A program made the position numbers and the translations under genes. Source: Oscillibacter sp. (lineage in GTDB: Bacteria > Bacillota > Clostridia > Oscillospirales > Oscillospiraceae). From it: a DNA stretch of 64,000 bases. The notes beneath the pieces are model-generated. The model was not told the origin of the DNA, made no database searches, and was given only the letters and a program-made list of their open reading frames with translations. The stretch covers positions 26,775 through 90,774 of the forward strand of contig NZ_JAQUVF010000004.1 in assembly GCF_028693505.1 (NCBI RefSeq), written 5' to 3'. Of the stretch, positions 41,549 to 50,048 are shown piece after piece (the stretch's first letter is position 1; every line of letters begins with the position of its first letter).

Positions 41549-42877
41549 TCACTCCTCCTCCTTGTCGCCCTTTTGCCGGATGGAGAGAATGATCGGCGTA
41601 CCCTCCAGACCGAAGGTATTGCGGATGCAGTTTTCCAGATACCGCCGGTAGGAGAAGTGGAAGAGTTTGCCGTCGTTGCAGAAAACGACGAAATGGGGCG
41701 GGCGGATGCCCACCTGCGTCATATAGTAAATTTTCAGGCGGCGGCCCTTGTCGGAGGGGGGCTGCACCCGGGTCTGGGCGTCCGCCAGAACATTGTTGAG
41801 CATGCCGGTGGTGATGCGGGTAGAGGCCTGATTGGAAACATAGTCGATCAGCTCAAACAGCCGGTCCACCCGCTGGCCGGTCTTGGCGGAGATGAAGAGG
41901 ATGGGGGCGTAGGTCATGAAGGCCAGATCCTGCCGGACCTTTTCCCGCATCTTATCCATGGTCTTTTCGTCTTTTTCCACAAGGTCCCACTTGTTCACCA
42001 CGATGATGCTGGCCTTGCCCGCCTCGTGGGCAAGACCTGCCACCTTGGTGTCCTGCTCCGTGACGCCCTCAACGGCGTCGATCATGATGAGGCACACATC
42101 CGCCCGCTCAATGGCCATGGTGGCCCGCAGAACGCTGTACCGCTCGATATCCTCGTCCACCTTGGATTTTCTGCGCATACCGGCGGTGTCGATGAACACG
42201 AAGGTACCCTTGTCGTTTTCAAAGCGGGAGTCGATGGCGTCCCGGGTGGTGCCCGCCACGTCGGAGACGATCATCCGCTCCTCCCCCAGAATATTGTTGA
42301 CGAGAGAGGATTTGCCCGCGTTGGGCTTGCCGATGACGGCCACCTTGATGGCGTCGTCCTCCTCCGCCTCTTCCTCCTCCGGCGGGAAATAACCCACGCA
42401 GGCGTCCAGCAGGTCGCCGGTACCGTGTCCGTGGACGGCGGAGACGGCGATGGGATCGCCGAGACCCAGATTGTAAAATTCGTAAAAATCCGGGTTGGGA
42501 TTGCCGGTGGAGTCCATCTTGTTCACCGCCAGCACGATGGGCTTTCCGCTGCGCAGCAGCATATTTGCCACCTCGTGGTCGGAGGCGGTGAGTCCCGTCT
42601 TGATGTCCGTCAGGAACACAATGACAGTGGCGTTGTCAATGGCGATTTGGGCCTGCTGGCGCATAAATTCCAGAATCTGATTGTCAGTCCGCGGCTCAAT
42701 TCCGCCGGTATCAATCAGTGTAAAGGGCCGCCCATTCCAGTCCGCCTCTCCGTAAATGCGGTCCCGGGTAACGCCCGGCGTATCCTCCACGATGGAAAGC
42801 CGCTTGCCGATCAATTTATTGAACAGCATGGACTTGCCCACATTCGGCCGTCCTACGATGGCGATGATGGGTTTCAT
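41549..42877 (-). CDS. der: Ribosome-associated GTPase Der (EngA)
   Basis: This 442-residue protein has two G domains in tandem: GRPNVGKS at 8-15 with DTGG and NKMD, and GKPNAGKSSLVN near 184-195 with DTAGMRRKSK and NKWD. The C-terminal KH-like domain is complete. It acts in 50S subunit assembly. It is first of the der-plsY-gpsA operon and has its own promoter close upstream. Confidence 0.97.
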   Translation of the reverse strand: MKPIIAIVGRPNVGKSMLFNKLIGKRLSIVEDTPGVTRDRIYGEADWNGRPFTLIDTGGIEPRTDNQILEFMRQQAQIAIDNATVIVFLTDIKTGLTASDHEVANMLLRSGKPIVLAVNKMDSTGNPNPDFYEFYNLGLGDPIAVSAVHGHGTGDLLDACVGYFPPEEEEAEEDDAIKVAVIGKPNAGKSSLVNNILGEERMIVSDVAGTTRDAIDSRFENDKGTFVFIDTAGMRRKSKVDEDIERYSVLRATMAIERADVCLIMIDAVEGVTEQDTKVAGLAHEAGKASIIVVNKWDLVEKDEKTMDKMREKVRQDLAFMTYAPILFISAKTGQRVDRLFELIDYVSNQASTRITTGMLNNVLADAQTRVQPPSDKGRRLKIYYMTQVGIRPPHFVVFCNDGKLFHFSYRRYLENCIRNTFGLEGTPIILSIRQKGDKEEE

Positions 42878-42922
42878 CGGCTCTCACTTCCTTTCGTTTC
42901 TTTCTAATGATAACTCTTCTTT

Positions 42923-42951
42923 ATTATACCCACCCGTGCGCGGGATAGCAA
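42923..42951 (-). promoter_or_regulatory. Promoter of the der-plsY-gpsA operon
   Basis: On the minus strand TTGCTA (42951-42946), 17 bases and TATAAT (42928-42923) lie 45 bases before the der start. Confidence 0.7.
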
Positions 42952-42963
42952 GATAAAAAGCAA

Positions 42964-42990
42964 GGAGGGAAGAGATCGTCTCTTCCCTCC
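42964..42990 (-). terminator. Terminator of the rpmF transcript
   Basis: GGAGGGAAGAGA and TCTCTTCCCTCC form a perfect 12-bp stem with a three-base loop. On the minus strand it is followed by TTGCTTTTTATC. It lies 20 bases after the rpmF stop and just ahead of the der promoter. Confidence 0.85.
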
Positions 42991-43010
42991 AAAAGCAAGC
43001 ATGCAAATCC

Positions 43011-43205
43011 TTATTTCGCGACGACGGACTTGACAACCTTGACCTCGCGGCCATTGTAAGTTCCGCACTCCTGGCACATTCTGTGAGGCAGGTGCAGCGC
43101 ACCGCATTTCGGGCATGCGACGAGACCGGGAGCCGTCAGCTTCCACGTGGAGCTGCGGCGCTTATCGCGTCTTGATTTGGATACTTTCCCCTTAGGTACT
43201 GCCAT
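43011..43205 (-). CDS. rpmF: 50S ribosomal protein L32
   Basis: This 64-residue protein starts MAVPKGKVSKSRRDKRRS and carries the zinc ribbon CPKCGALHLPHRMCQECGTY. A ggaggtgtcac ribosome site precedes it. It follows the DUF177 gene, the usual order in Bacillota, and extends a little past the zinc ribbon with VVKSVVAK. Confidence 0.97.
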   Translation of the reverse strand: MAVPKGKVSKSRRDKRRSSTWKLTAPGLVACPKCGALHLPHRMCQECGTYNGREVKVVKSVVAK

Positions 43206-43263
43206 TGTGACACCTCCTTGATCTGTAAAGGCTCGGGAGTGTAGCCCGTCCTTATGGATTCCT

Positions 43264-43761
43264 TTATTTGTTCTCTAAAAGCTTGGCCAGGACCGCCAGC
43301 CGCGGGTCCGCCTCCTTTTTACAGGAGCAGGGGCCGAGGTTCAGATCGGCACCGCATCGCGGGCACAGTCCCTTACAATCTTCCGAACACAATGTTTTGG
43401 TGTCCATTCCGAGAATGAACGCGGTACGGGCCAAGTCGCCCAGATCGATTTCTCCGTTCTCCAGAAGCACGATCTCGTCGTTGTCCTCGTTCTGAAGCTC
43501 CTCTGCCAGCATACAGCCGTATGGGATTTCCTTCTCCTGCGAAAATTCCTTTCCGCAGCGGTCGCACATGGCGTCCACCGTTGTCCGGGCGGACATCGTG
43601 AGATCCAGAACATCAGCGCTGTTGCGCACAAAGCCACTGACAGCGACCTTGTTGCAAAGTGGATATCGACCGGAAAACTCCACATCGGAAAGGTCCAGCT
43701 CGAACTGAAAGTCCAACTGTTTTCCGGGAGTATGCAAAATTGGTTTTACATTTAAAAGCAT
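43264..43761 (-). CDS. DUF177 / YceD family protein
   Basis: This 165-residue protein has the family features: the central VDAMCDRCGKEFSQE metal-binding CxxC, an acidic EDNDEIVLLENGEIDLGDL segment and the C-terminal CSEDCKGLCPRCGADLN motif. It is encoded just upstream of rpmF, as in most bacteria, and in plants and bacteria the family is linked to 23S rRNA accumulation. It is transcribed from a consensus promoter. Confidence 0.92.
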   Translation of the reverse strand: MLLNVKPILHTPGKQLDFQFELDLSDVEFSGRYPLCNKVAVSGFVRNSADVLDLTMSARTTVDAMCDRCGKEFSQEKEIPYGCMLAEELQNEDNDEIVLLENGEIDLGDLARTAFILGMDTKTLCSEDCKGLCPRCGADLNLGPCSCKKEADPRLAVLAKLLENK

Positions 43762-43788
43762 AGGTTACCTCGTAATGACACGATTAGT

Positions 43789-43817
43789 ATTATAAGGGAT
43801 TGCTTCCCCGTTGTCAA
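43789..43817 (-). promoter_or_regulatory. Consensus promoter of the DUF177-rpmF operon
   Basis: On the minus strand TTGACA (43817-43812), exactly 17 bases and TATAAT (43794-43789) match the full sigma-70/sigma-A consensus, 27 bases before the DUF177 start. Such a perfect match suits strong ribosomal-protein expression. Confidence 0.85.
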
Positions 43818-43850
43818 ACTATTTTTTCGTTTTTTTCTTGGTTTTTTGCG

Positions 43851-44279
43851 TCAAGACCGAATATCGATGCCGAGAATGGCGTTGCGGAATCCGCTTTGGA
43901 TCTCCGCATAGGTCGCCAGCTGGTATTCGTCCTTCGGCCGCCGGGCGATCCAGCCATCGTGCAGGGACTGGGCAAGGTCCGCGCAGCCCGGCGCTGAAAG
44001 CCCCAGCAGCATAGGCGTGAGATACATCACCAGCATCTGCTTTTCCTCCGCCTGCGCCGCGCCCCGGTTCCAAAAGCGCCGCTGGGCCCAGCCCTTTTCC
44101 ATCTCGTCCAGCAGCGCCGCCGCCAGTGCCGCCGCCCCCCGCTGCGTCACAGCGCTGGCATAGAGCGGGCCAAAACGCTCCGTATACGCCAAAAAAGCAT
44201 CCCGGTACTGCCGCCGCTGAAAGCGCCTGAGCCAAGTCCGCCCCTCCCGAATTGCCGGGAGCAGTTCCTCATTATTCAT
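43851..44279 (-). CDS. Conserved hypothetical protein next to rluA-type gene
   Basis: This 142-residue, mostly helical soluble protein begins MNNEELLPAIREGRTWLRRFQRRQYRDAFLAY and includes LDEMEKGWAQRRFWNRGAAQAEEKQMLVMYLTPML. No catalytic motif is visible. The ATG at 44279 is preceded by ggagggcggat; the upstream frame to 44342 is not needed. It resembles uncharacterised proteins of Oscillospirales (perhaps DUF6553, uncertain). It is divergent from the pseudouridine synthase gene. Confidence 0.6.
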   Translation of the reverse strand: MNNEELLPAIREGRTWLRRFQRRQYRDAFLAYTERFGPLYASAVTQRGAAALAAALLDEMEKGWAQRRFWNRGAAQAEEKQMLVMYLTPMLLGLSAPGCADLAQSLHDGWIARRPKDEYQLATYAEIQSGFRNAILGIDIRS

Positions 44280-44309
44280 ATCCGCCCTCCATAAAACCGC
44301 GCAACCGGC

Positions 44310-44338
44310 TTTACAATCCGGCGGTAAACGGTTAAAAT
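44310..44338 (+). promoter_or_regulatory. Promoter of the RluA-family gene
   Basis: TTTACA (44310-44315), a 17-base spacer and TAAAAT (44333-44338) precede the start at 44367 by about 29 bases. Confidence 0.6.
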
Positions 44339-44366
44339 ACAATCAATTCATACGAGGAGGCCCATC

Positions 44367-45350
44367 ATGCGGGAATTCACCATCGGAAAAAATGACGCTG
44401 GGCAGCGTCTGGACCGCTTCGTGTCCAAGAACCTGCCCCTGCTGCCCCCTGCTCTGCTGCAAAAATATATCCGCCTCAAGCGCATCAAGGTCAACGGCAA
44501 GGGTTCTCAGCGGGACGCCCGCCTTCTCGCCGGCGATCTTTTACAATTATATATCAACGATGAGTTCTTTGACAAGCCCAATGAGGAAAATCTCTTTCTC
44601 ACCGTGTTCAAACCCCAGCTAAGCATTGTCTACGAGGACGAAAATCTCCTGCTGGTGGACAAACGGCCGGGACTGGTGGTCCACGCAGACGAGCAGGAGA
44701 AGGTCAACACGCTCATCAATCATATTCAGGCGTACCTGTATCAGAAAAAAGAGTGGAACCCCAAGTGGGAGAATGCCTTCGCCCCCGCACTGTGCAACCG
44801 CATCGACCGGAACACCGGCGGCATTGTCATCGCGGCGAAAAACGCGGAGACGCTGCGGGTCATCAACGAGAAGATTAAAAACCACGAGCTGGAGAAATCC
44901 TACCTCTGTGTCACCGTGGGCCATCCCCGCCCGGCGGAGGGAAAAATTGAGGGATTTTTGCTCAAGGACGAGGTGAAAAAGCAGGTCTCCTTTTATCATA
45001 AGCCCGTTCCCGGCGGAAAAACCGCCGTCACGCTCTACCGCACGCTGGCAAATCGGGGCGAGCTTTCCCTGGTGGAATGCCGCCTGCTGACAGGCCGGAC
45101 CCACCAGATCCGCGCCTCCATGGCGGAGATCGGCTGCCCGCTGCTGGGAGACGGGAAATACGGCCGGGGCGATGTGAACCGGCGATATCACGAGACCCGT
45201 CAGGCGCTGTATTCCTATAAGCTGCAGTTCGATTTCACCACCGGCGCGGGGGCGCTGGAGTACTTGCGGGGCAAGGAATTCACCGTGGATGACGTTCCTT
45301 TTCTGGAGAAGTATTTCCCGTCCGCGCAAAATTCCGGAGAAATCGGGTAA
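44367..45350 (+). CDS. RluA family pseudouridine synthase
   Basis: This 327-residue enzyme isomerises uridine in rRNA or tRNA. An N-terminal S4 RNA-binding domain (QRLDRFVSKNLP ... RIKVNGKGS) covers ~10-70. The catalytic domain has VDKRPGLVVHADE and the active-site loop NRIDRNTGGIVIAAKN with the catalytic Asp near 146, then LLTGRTHQIRASMAEIGCPLLGDGKYG. The exact target (RluC- or RluD-like) cannot be told. It starts behind tacgaggaggccc and stands alone. Confidence 0.92.
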   Translation: MREFTIGKNDAGQRLDRFVSKNLPLLPPALLQKYIRLKRIKVNGKGSQRDARLLAGDLLQLYINDEFFDKPNEENLFLTVFKPQLSIVYEDENLLLVDKRPGLVVHADEQEKVNTLINHIQAYLYQKKEWNPKWENAFAPALCNRIDRNTGGIVIAAKNAETLRVINEKIKNHELEKSYLCVTVGHPRPAEGKIEGFLLKDEVKKQVSFYHKPVPGGKTAVTLYRTLANRGELSLVECRLLTGRTHQIRASMAEIGCPLLGDGKYGRGDVNRRYHETRQALYSYKLQFDFTTGAGALEYLRGKEFTVDDVPFLEKYFPSAQNSGEIG

Positions 45351-45355
45351 TTCCC

Positions 45356-45384
45356 TTGACTTTTCCGGACAGTTCCGATATAGT
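45356..45384 (+). promoter_or_regulatory. Promoter of the pot operon
   Basis: TTGACT (45356-45361), 17 bases and TATAGT (45379-45384) form a strong promoter. The leader to the potA start is about 80 bases and contains no element that I recognise. Confidence 0.75.
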
Positions 45385-45471
45385 TCAAATTGCTGAATTT
45401 CGACGAGAAAGGTTCCCCCTCAACAGAGAGAAGAGGCGTTATTATCACGATTATGAAATGGGGGAGGATAC

Positions 45472-46656
45472 ATGTCCAAAGAGTTGATTCGCCTGCGCAA
45501 CCTCTGCATGGCGTTTGACGATGATCCTGTATTGAACAACATCAACCTTTATATCAATGACAAAGAATTCCTCACACTGCTCGGACCCAGCGGGTGTGGC
45601 AAAACCACGACGCTGCGGATCATCGGCGGCTTCACGACACCAACGTCGGGAGACGTCCTGTTCGACGGTGTGAGGATTAATGACGTTCCGCCCTATCGGC
45701 GGAAGATCAACACCGTCTTTCAAAAGTATGCCCTGTTCCCGCATCTGAATGTATTTGAAAACATTGCCTTCGGTCTGCGGATGCAGCGACGGAGTGACAG
45801 TGCCGATCCCGCCGGGAAAAAGCAGGTGCGGATTCCGGAATCGGAGATTCAGGAGCGGGTCATGGAGATGCTGGAGATCATCAGTCTCAAGGGCTTCGAG
45901 CATCGAAAGCCCGACGCGCTCTCCGGCGGTCAGCAGCAGCGGGTGGCCATCGCCCGGGCGCTGGTGAACCGGCCCAAGGTGCTGCTTTTGGACGAACCCC
46001 TGGGCGCGCTGGACCTGAAGCTGCGCAAGGATATGCAGATCGAGCTCAAGCGCATCCAGCAGCAGGTGGGCATCACCTTTATCTATGTCACCCACGATCA
46101 GGAGGAGGCCCTCACCATGTCCGACACCATCGTGGTGATGGACAAGGGCTCCATCCAGCAGATCGGCACGCCGGAGGATATTTACAACGAGCCGAAAAAC
46201 GCCTTTGTGGCGGATTTTATCGGCGAGTCCAACATCATCGACGGGCTGATGGTCCGGGACAATCTGGTCCAGATGTACGGCAAGCAGTTCCCCTGTCTGG
46301 ACGGCGGCTTTGCTGATAATGAGCCGGTGGACGTGGTCATCCGGCCGGAGGACATCGATATCGTCTCCGTGGAGCAGGGCCAGCTGGCCGGCACCGTCAC
46401 CAACGTGACCTTCAAGGGGATGCAATACGACATCATTGTGGATTTCCGGGGCTTCAAGTGGCTGATTCAAACCACGGACCACTGCCCTGTTGGCGCGCGG
46501 ATCGGCATTAAAATCGATCCGGACGGCATCCATGTCATGAAGAAAAGTTCCTACTCCGGCATGTTCGGAGATTACTCCTCCTTCTCCGAGGAGTACGACG
46601 AGCTGGACGACGCCAGCATCGGATCGGACGAGGAGGAACGCGGGGATGAAACATAA
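45472..46656 (+). CDS. potA: Spermidine/putrescine ABC importer, ATP-binding protein
   Basis: This 394-residue ATPase drives polyamine uptake. Walker [10 protein letters not shown] is at about 39-47, the signature [15 protein letters not shown] near 149-163 and Walker [12 protein letters not shown] near 170-180. The C-terminal TOBE domain ([10 protein letters not shown], then [15 protein letters not shown]) is complete and ends in an acidic Ser-rich tail. The start follows gggggagg. It overlaps potB by 11 bases. Iron(III) transport is the main alternative, but the neighbours match PotB, PotC and PotD. Confidence 0.94.
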   Translation: MSKELIRLRNLCMAFDDDPVLNNINLYINDKEFLTLLGPSGCGKTTTLRIIGGFTTPTSGDVLFDGVRINDVPPYRRKINTVFQKYALFPHLNVFENIAFGLRMQRRSDSADPAGKKQVRIPESEIQERVMEMLEIISLKGFEHRKPDALSGGQQQRVAIARALVNRPKVLLLDEPLGALDLKLRKDMQIELKRIQQQVGITFIYVTHDQEEALTMSDTIVVMDKGSIQQIGTPEDIYNEPKNAFVADFIGESNIIDGLMVRDNLVQMYGKQFPCLDGGFADNEPVDVVIRPEDIDIVSVEQGQLAGTVTNVTFKGMQYDIIVDFRGFKWLIQTTDHCPVGARIGIKIDPDGIHVMKKSSYSGMFGDYSSFSEEYDELDDASIGSDEEERGDET

Positions 46657-47500
46657 GCTCTCCCGGTTCGCCATCCCCTATGTAATTTGGATGGCGCTGT
46701 TTGTGGTAATCCCCATCATTCTGGTGGTGGTGTACGCTTTTTCCTCCGCCTCCGGCGGCTTTACACTGGAAAACTTTTCCCGGCTGGGCACCTACACCGT
46801 GGTATTCACCCGCTCGTTCCGTCTGGCGCTGATCGCCACCTTGATCTGTCTACTCATCGGCTATCCCGTCTCCTATATGATGAGCAAGGAGGGTCCCCGC
46901 TTTCAGCGCATCGCCATGGTGCTCATCATGCTGCCCATGTGGATGAATTTTCTGCTGCGGACCTATTCGTGGATGTCCATTTTGGAAAACAACGGACTTT
47001 TGAACCAGCTCTTTCAAAAAATCGGGCTGATCGCGCTGTACAATCAGGTTTTCGGCACCGATCTGACCTTTTTCCGGATGCTGAACACCCAGGGCGCCGT
47101 GGTGCTGGGCATGGTGTATAACTACCTGCCCTTTATGATCCTGCCCATTTACTCCGTCATCGTGAAGCTGGACTCCTCTCTCATCGAGGCGGCCCGGGAC
47201 CTTGGCGCCAACACCTTCCACGTGTTTCGCCGGGTGATTTTGCCCCTTTCCCTGCCGGGGGTGCTCTCCGGCATCACCATGGTGTTCGTCCCCTCCGTCT
47301 CCACCTTCGCCATCAGCAAAATGCTGGGCGGCGGCACGGAGATGATGCTGGGCGATCTCATTGAACAGCAATTTCTGGGCGGGGCCTACAATCCCCAGCT
47401 GGGCGCAGCCATCTCGCTGGTGATGATGCTGATCGTGGTGGCGTGCATGGTGGTCATGAATCGCTTTGGCGAGGGCGAGGAACAGGCGGTGATGCTGTGA
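46646..47500 (+). CDS. potB: Spermidine/putrescine ABC importer, permease
   Basis: This 284-residue protein has six membrane segments and the permease EAA loop ([29 protein letters not shown]) near 190-215. [18 protein letters not shown] is characteristic of PotB/PotH. It overlaps potA by 11 bases and the potC GTG start by 4 bases, so the three are translationally coupled. Confidence 0.93.
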   Translation: MKHKLSRFAIPYVIWMALFVVIPIILVVVYAFSSASGGFTLENFSRLGTYTVVFTRSFRLALIATLICLLIGYPVSYMMSKEGPRFQRIAMVLIMLPMWMNFLLRTYSWMSILENNGLLNQLFQKIGLIALYNQVFGTDLTFFRMLNTQGAVVLGMVYNYLPFMILPIYSVIVKLDSSLIEAARDLGANTFHVFRRVILPLSLPGVLSGITMVFVPSVSTFAISKMLGGGTEMMLGDLIEQQFLGGAYNPQLGAAISLVMMLIVVACMVVMNRFGEGEEQAVML

Positions 47501-48360
47501 AACGGAACAATTCCGCGGGTAACCGCATCTTTATGGCGCTGGTGTTCGTCTTTCTGTACGCGCCCATCCTGCTGCTGATCGTCTTTTCCTTCAACGCAGG
47601 CACCAGCAGCAGCGTGTGGAAAGGGTTTTCCCTTGACTGGTATGGGAAGCTGTTCCACAACCGGATCATCATGCAAAGCGTGTATACCACGCTGCTGGTC
47701 TCCTTTTTGGCAACGATCATCGCCACCTTTGCCGGCACCTTCGCCGCCATCGGCTTTTATGCCATGCGCCGCCGGGTGCGGGAGCCGCTGATGACCGTGA
47801 ACAACATCCCCATGATGAACGCGGACATCGTCACCGGCGTTTCGCTGTGCCTGTTTTTTGTGGCCTTCTTTACCTTCTGGGGCGATTTTGCCCGCTGGTT
47901 CAACGGCGTCCAGAGCTTCATCGATCTGCCGGTGCGGCTGACCATGGGCTTTGGAACGCTGCTGCTGGCTCACATCACCTTCAATATCCCCTATATCATT
48001 TTGTCCGTGGGACCGAAGCTGCGGCAGATGGACAAAAACCTCATCGACGCCGCGCAGGACCTTGGCTGCACCTGGATGCAGGCGTTCTGGAAGGTCATCA
48101 TTCCAGAGATCAAACCCGGCATCGTCTCCGGCGCGCTGACGGCCTTCACCATGAGCATCGACGATTTCGTCATCAGCTATTTTACCGCCGGCTCGTCGGC
48201 CTCCACACTGGCCATGACCATCTACGGTATGACCAAAAAACGGGTCAGCCCCCAGATCAACGCCATCTCCACCCTGCTTTTCATCACGGTGCTGGTGCTG
48301 CTGGCCATTGTGAATATCCGGGAAGCCCGGCAGGAGCGTCTGCGGGCAAGCCGCCTTTGA
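47497..48360 (+). CDS. potC: Spermidine/putrescine ABC importer, permease
   Basis: This 287-residue protein has six membrane segments, begins with the PotC-type FVFLYAPILLLIVFSFN and has the EAA-like loop DAAQDLGCTWMQAFWKVIIPEIKPGIVSG and SIDDFVISYFTAG. The GTG at 47497 overlaps the potB stop as GTGA and gives the normal length; the in-frame start at 47443 is inside potB. It forms the channel with PotB. Confidence 0.93.
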   Translation: MKRNNSAGNRIFMALVFVFLYAPILLLIVFSFNAGTSSSVWKGFSLDWYGKLFHNRIIMQSVYTTLLVSFLATIIATFAGTFAAIGFYAMRRRVREPLMTVNNIPMMNADIVTGVSLCLFFVAFFTFWGDFARWFNGVQSFIDLPVRLTMGFGTLLLAHITFNIPYIILSVGPKLRQMDKNLIDAAQDLGCTWMQAFWKVIIPEIKPGIVSGALTAFTMSIDDFVISYFTAGSSASTLAMTIYGMTKKRVSPQINAISTLLFITVLVLLAIVNIREARQERLRASRL

Positions 48361-48411
48361 GTTCTTAAACGCGGCCTCATCCATTTTTAATCAAACGGGA
48401 GGAATGATCCA

Positions 48412-49485
48412 TTGAAAAAGATTCTTGCCTTGGCCATGGCGCTCTCTGTCGTATTGTCGCTCACTGCCTGCGGAGGCGGGGAGGAACAGCGGGTCGTCAA
48501 TGTGTGCAGCTGGGGTGAATACATTGATGAAGATTTGATTTATCAATTCGAGGATGAAACCGGTATCAAGGTCAACTATCAGGTGGCCGAGAGCAACGAG
48601 GTCCTCTATTCCCAGCTGAAAACCGGCGGCGCGGACTATGACGTCATCGTCCCCTCCGACTATATGATCGCCCGCCTCATCAGCGAGGGAATGCTGGCAG
48701 AACTGGATTACGCCAACATTCCCAATTACGATCTGATTGATGACCAGTACAAGCATCTGAGCTTTGATCCGGACAACAAGTACACCGTGCCCTACACCTT
48801 CGGCACGTTGGGAATCATCTACAATACCACCATGGTGGATGGGCCCATCACCAGCTGGGACGCCATGTTCGACGAAAAATACGCCGGTAACGTCCTGATG
48901 ATCCGCAACTCCCGGGACGCGCTGGCCGCCGCCTTGCTGGACCTTGGCTACGACATCAACACCACCGACAAAGCGGAGATTCAGGCGGCCTATCAGCTGC
49001 TCTCAGACGCCAAGGACAAGGGCGTGTATCAAGCCTTCGTCATGGACGAGGTGTTCAACAAAATGGAAGGCGGAAACGCCGCCATCGCCATGTACTACGC
49101 CGGCGACTATCTCACCATGCTGGAAAACAATCCGGACCTCGCCTTTGTGGTGCCCAAGGAGGGCAGCAACTGGTTTGTGGACGCGATGTGCGTTTTGAAG
49201 GACGCGCAGCACCAGGAAGAAGCCGAGGAATGGATCAACTTCATCGCCTCCACCTCCTCCAGCCTCGCCAATATGGACTATATCTGGTACGCTTCCCCCA
49301 ACAAAGAGGCGCTGGAGGAATATCCCGCCTACTATCAGGAAACATACAGCGAGGATTTGGACATGGGTCTTTATGAGATTATGGCCGCGCCCAAGGATGT
49401 GCTGGACCGGTGCACGCTGTATGAAAACCTGCCTTCCGACACACTGACGCTGTATAACGATCTTTGGACCGAGCTTGGCATCTGA
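48412..49485 (+). CDS. potD: Spermidine/putrescine-binding lipoprotein
   Basis: This 357-residue protein is the extracellular binding protein of the pot system. It starts at a TTG behind ggaggaatgatcca. The signal MKKILALAMALSVVLSLTACGGG ends with an LTAC lipobox, so Cys20 should be lipidated and anchored to the membrane. The mature part has the PotD pattern VNVCSWGEYIDEDLIYQFEDETGIKV, GGADYDVIVPSDYMI and YTFGTLGIIYN. It follows potC after 50 bases. Confidence 0.94.
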   Translation: MKKILALAMALSVVLSLTACGGGEEQRVVNVCSWGEYIDEDLIYQFEDETGIKVNYQVAESNEVLYSQLKTGGADYDVIVPSDYMIARLISEGMLAELDYANIPNYDLIDDQYKHLSFDPDNKYTVPYTFGTLGIIYNTTMVDGPITSWDAMFDEKYAGNVLMIRNSRDALAAALLDLGYDINTTDKAEIQAAYQLLSDAKDKGVYQAFVMDEVFNKMEGGNAAIAMYYAGDYLTMLENNPDLAFVVPKEGSNWFVDAMCVLKDAQHQEEAEEWINFIASTSSSLANMDYIWYASPNKEALEEYPAYYQETYSEDLDMGLYEIMAAPKDVLDRCTLYENLPSDTLTLYNDLWTELGI

Positions 49486-49491
49486 TTGCAG

Positions 49492-49516
49492 GGCAGCGCC
49501 GTTTTCCGGCGCTGCC
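49492..49516 (+). terminator. Terminator after potD
   Basis: GGCAGCGCCG (49492-49501) and CGGCGCTGCC (49507-49516) pair over 10 bp, followed by TTTCCC. The short T run suggests partial read-through into the thioesterase gene. Confidence 0.7.
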
Positions 49517-49551
49517 TTTCCCACCTACATTTTATAAAGGAGGACTTTCCC

Positions 49552-49947
49552 ATGATTCTCATTGGAGCAAAGTGTCAACTGGAGCAGACGGTAACGGAGG
49601 AGCTTACCGCCGCGGCTGTCGGCTCCGGCGCATTGCCGGTGCTGGGCACCCCCTTCATGGCCGCGATGATGGAAAATGCCGCCATGACGGTTCTGCAAAG
49701 CTTTCTGGACGAGGGCCTTGGCAGCGTCGGCATCCATCTGGACATCACCCACGACGCCCCTACCCCCATCGGCATGAAGGTCTGGGCGGAGGCGGAGATC
49801 CTCGCCGTCTCCGAAAACAGCCGGATCGTGGATTTCAAAGTCAAGGCGTGGGACGAAAAAGGCCCCGTCGGACAGGGCGTCCACACCCGGGCGGTCATTC
49901 AGAACGAGAAATTTCTTGCCAAGTGCAATGAAAAGCTGACAAAGTGA
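49552..49947 (+). CDS. FlK-like hotdog thioesterase
   Basis: This 131-residue hotdog-fold protein resembles the fluoroacetyl-CoA thioesterase family. The catalytic set is visible as Thr33 (LGTP), Glu41 (MENAAM) and His67 (ITHDAPTP); the spacing equals that of Thr42, Glu50 and His76 in FlK. The C-terminal FKVKAWDEKGPVGQGVHTRAVI is also typical. The ATG at 49552 follows ataaaggaggactttcc; the start at 49486 would lie in the potD terminator. Fluoroacetate is unlikely to be the natural substrate in this organism; an unknown acyl-CoA is more plausible. Confidence 0.85.
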   Translation: MILIGAKCQLEQTVTEELTAAAVGSGALPVLGTPFMAAMMENAAMTVLQSFLDEGLGSVGIHLDITHDAPTPIGMKVWAEAEILAVSENSRIVDFKVKAWDEKGPVGQGVHTRAVIQNEKFLAKCNEKLTK

Positions 49948-49995
49948 CAGCAAGGAGGATGCCGCAGCGGCGTCTCGAATCCAGAAACCCTGCAT

Positions 49996-50037
49996 AAAAG
50001 CCGGGGCGCGGACCATGTGGTCCCCGCCCCGGCTTTT
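49996..50037. terminator. Bidirectional terminator between thioesterase gene and polC
   Basis: A long stem (AAAAGCCGGGGCG with CGCCCCGGCTTTT, then GGACC/GGTCC inside, with one C-C mismatch) lies between convergent genes. It has A residues on the left arm and T residues on the right, so it can end both transcripts. Confidence 0.88.
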
Positions 50038-50048
50038 GTTTGTCCGTT

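Noticed and set aside
45385..45471. Riboswitch or polyamine-responsive leader before potA
   Set aside because: The leader is under 90 bases and no known aptamer core or terminator/antiterminator pair can be seen.
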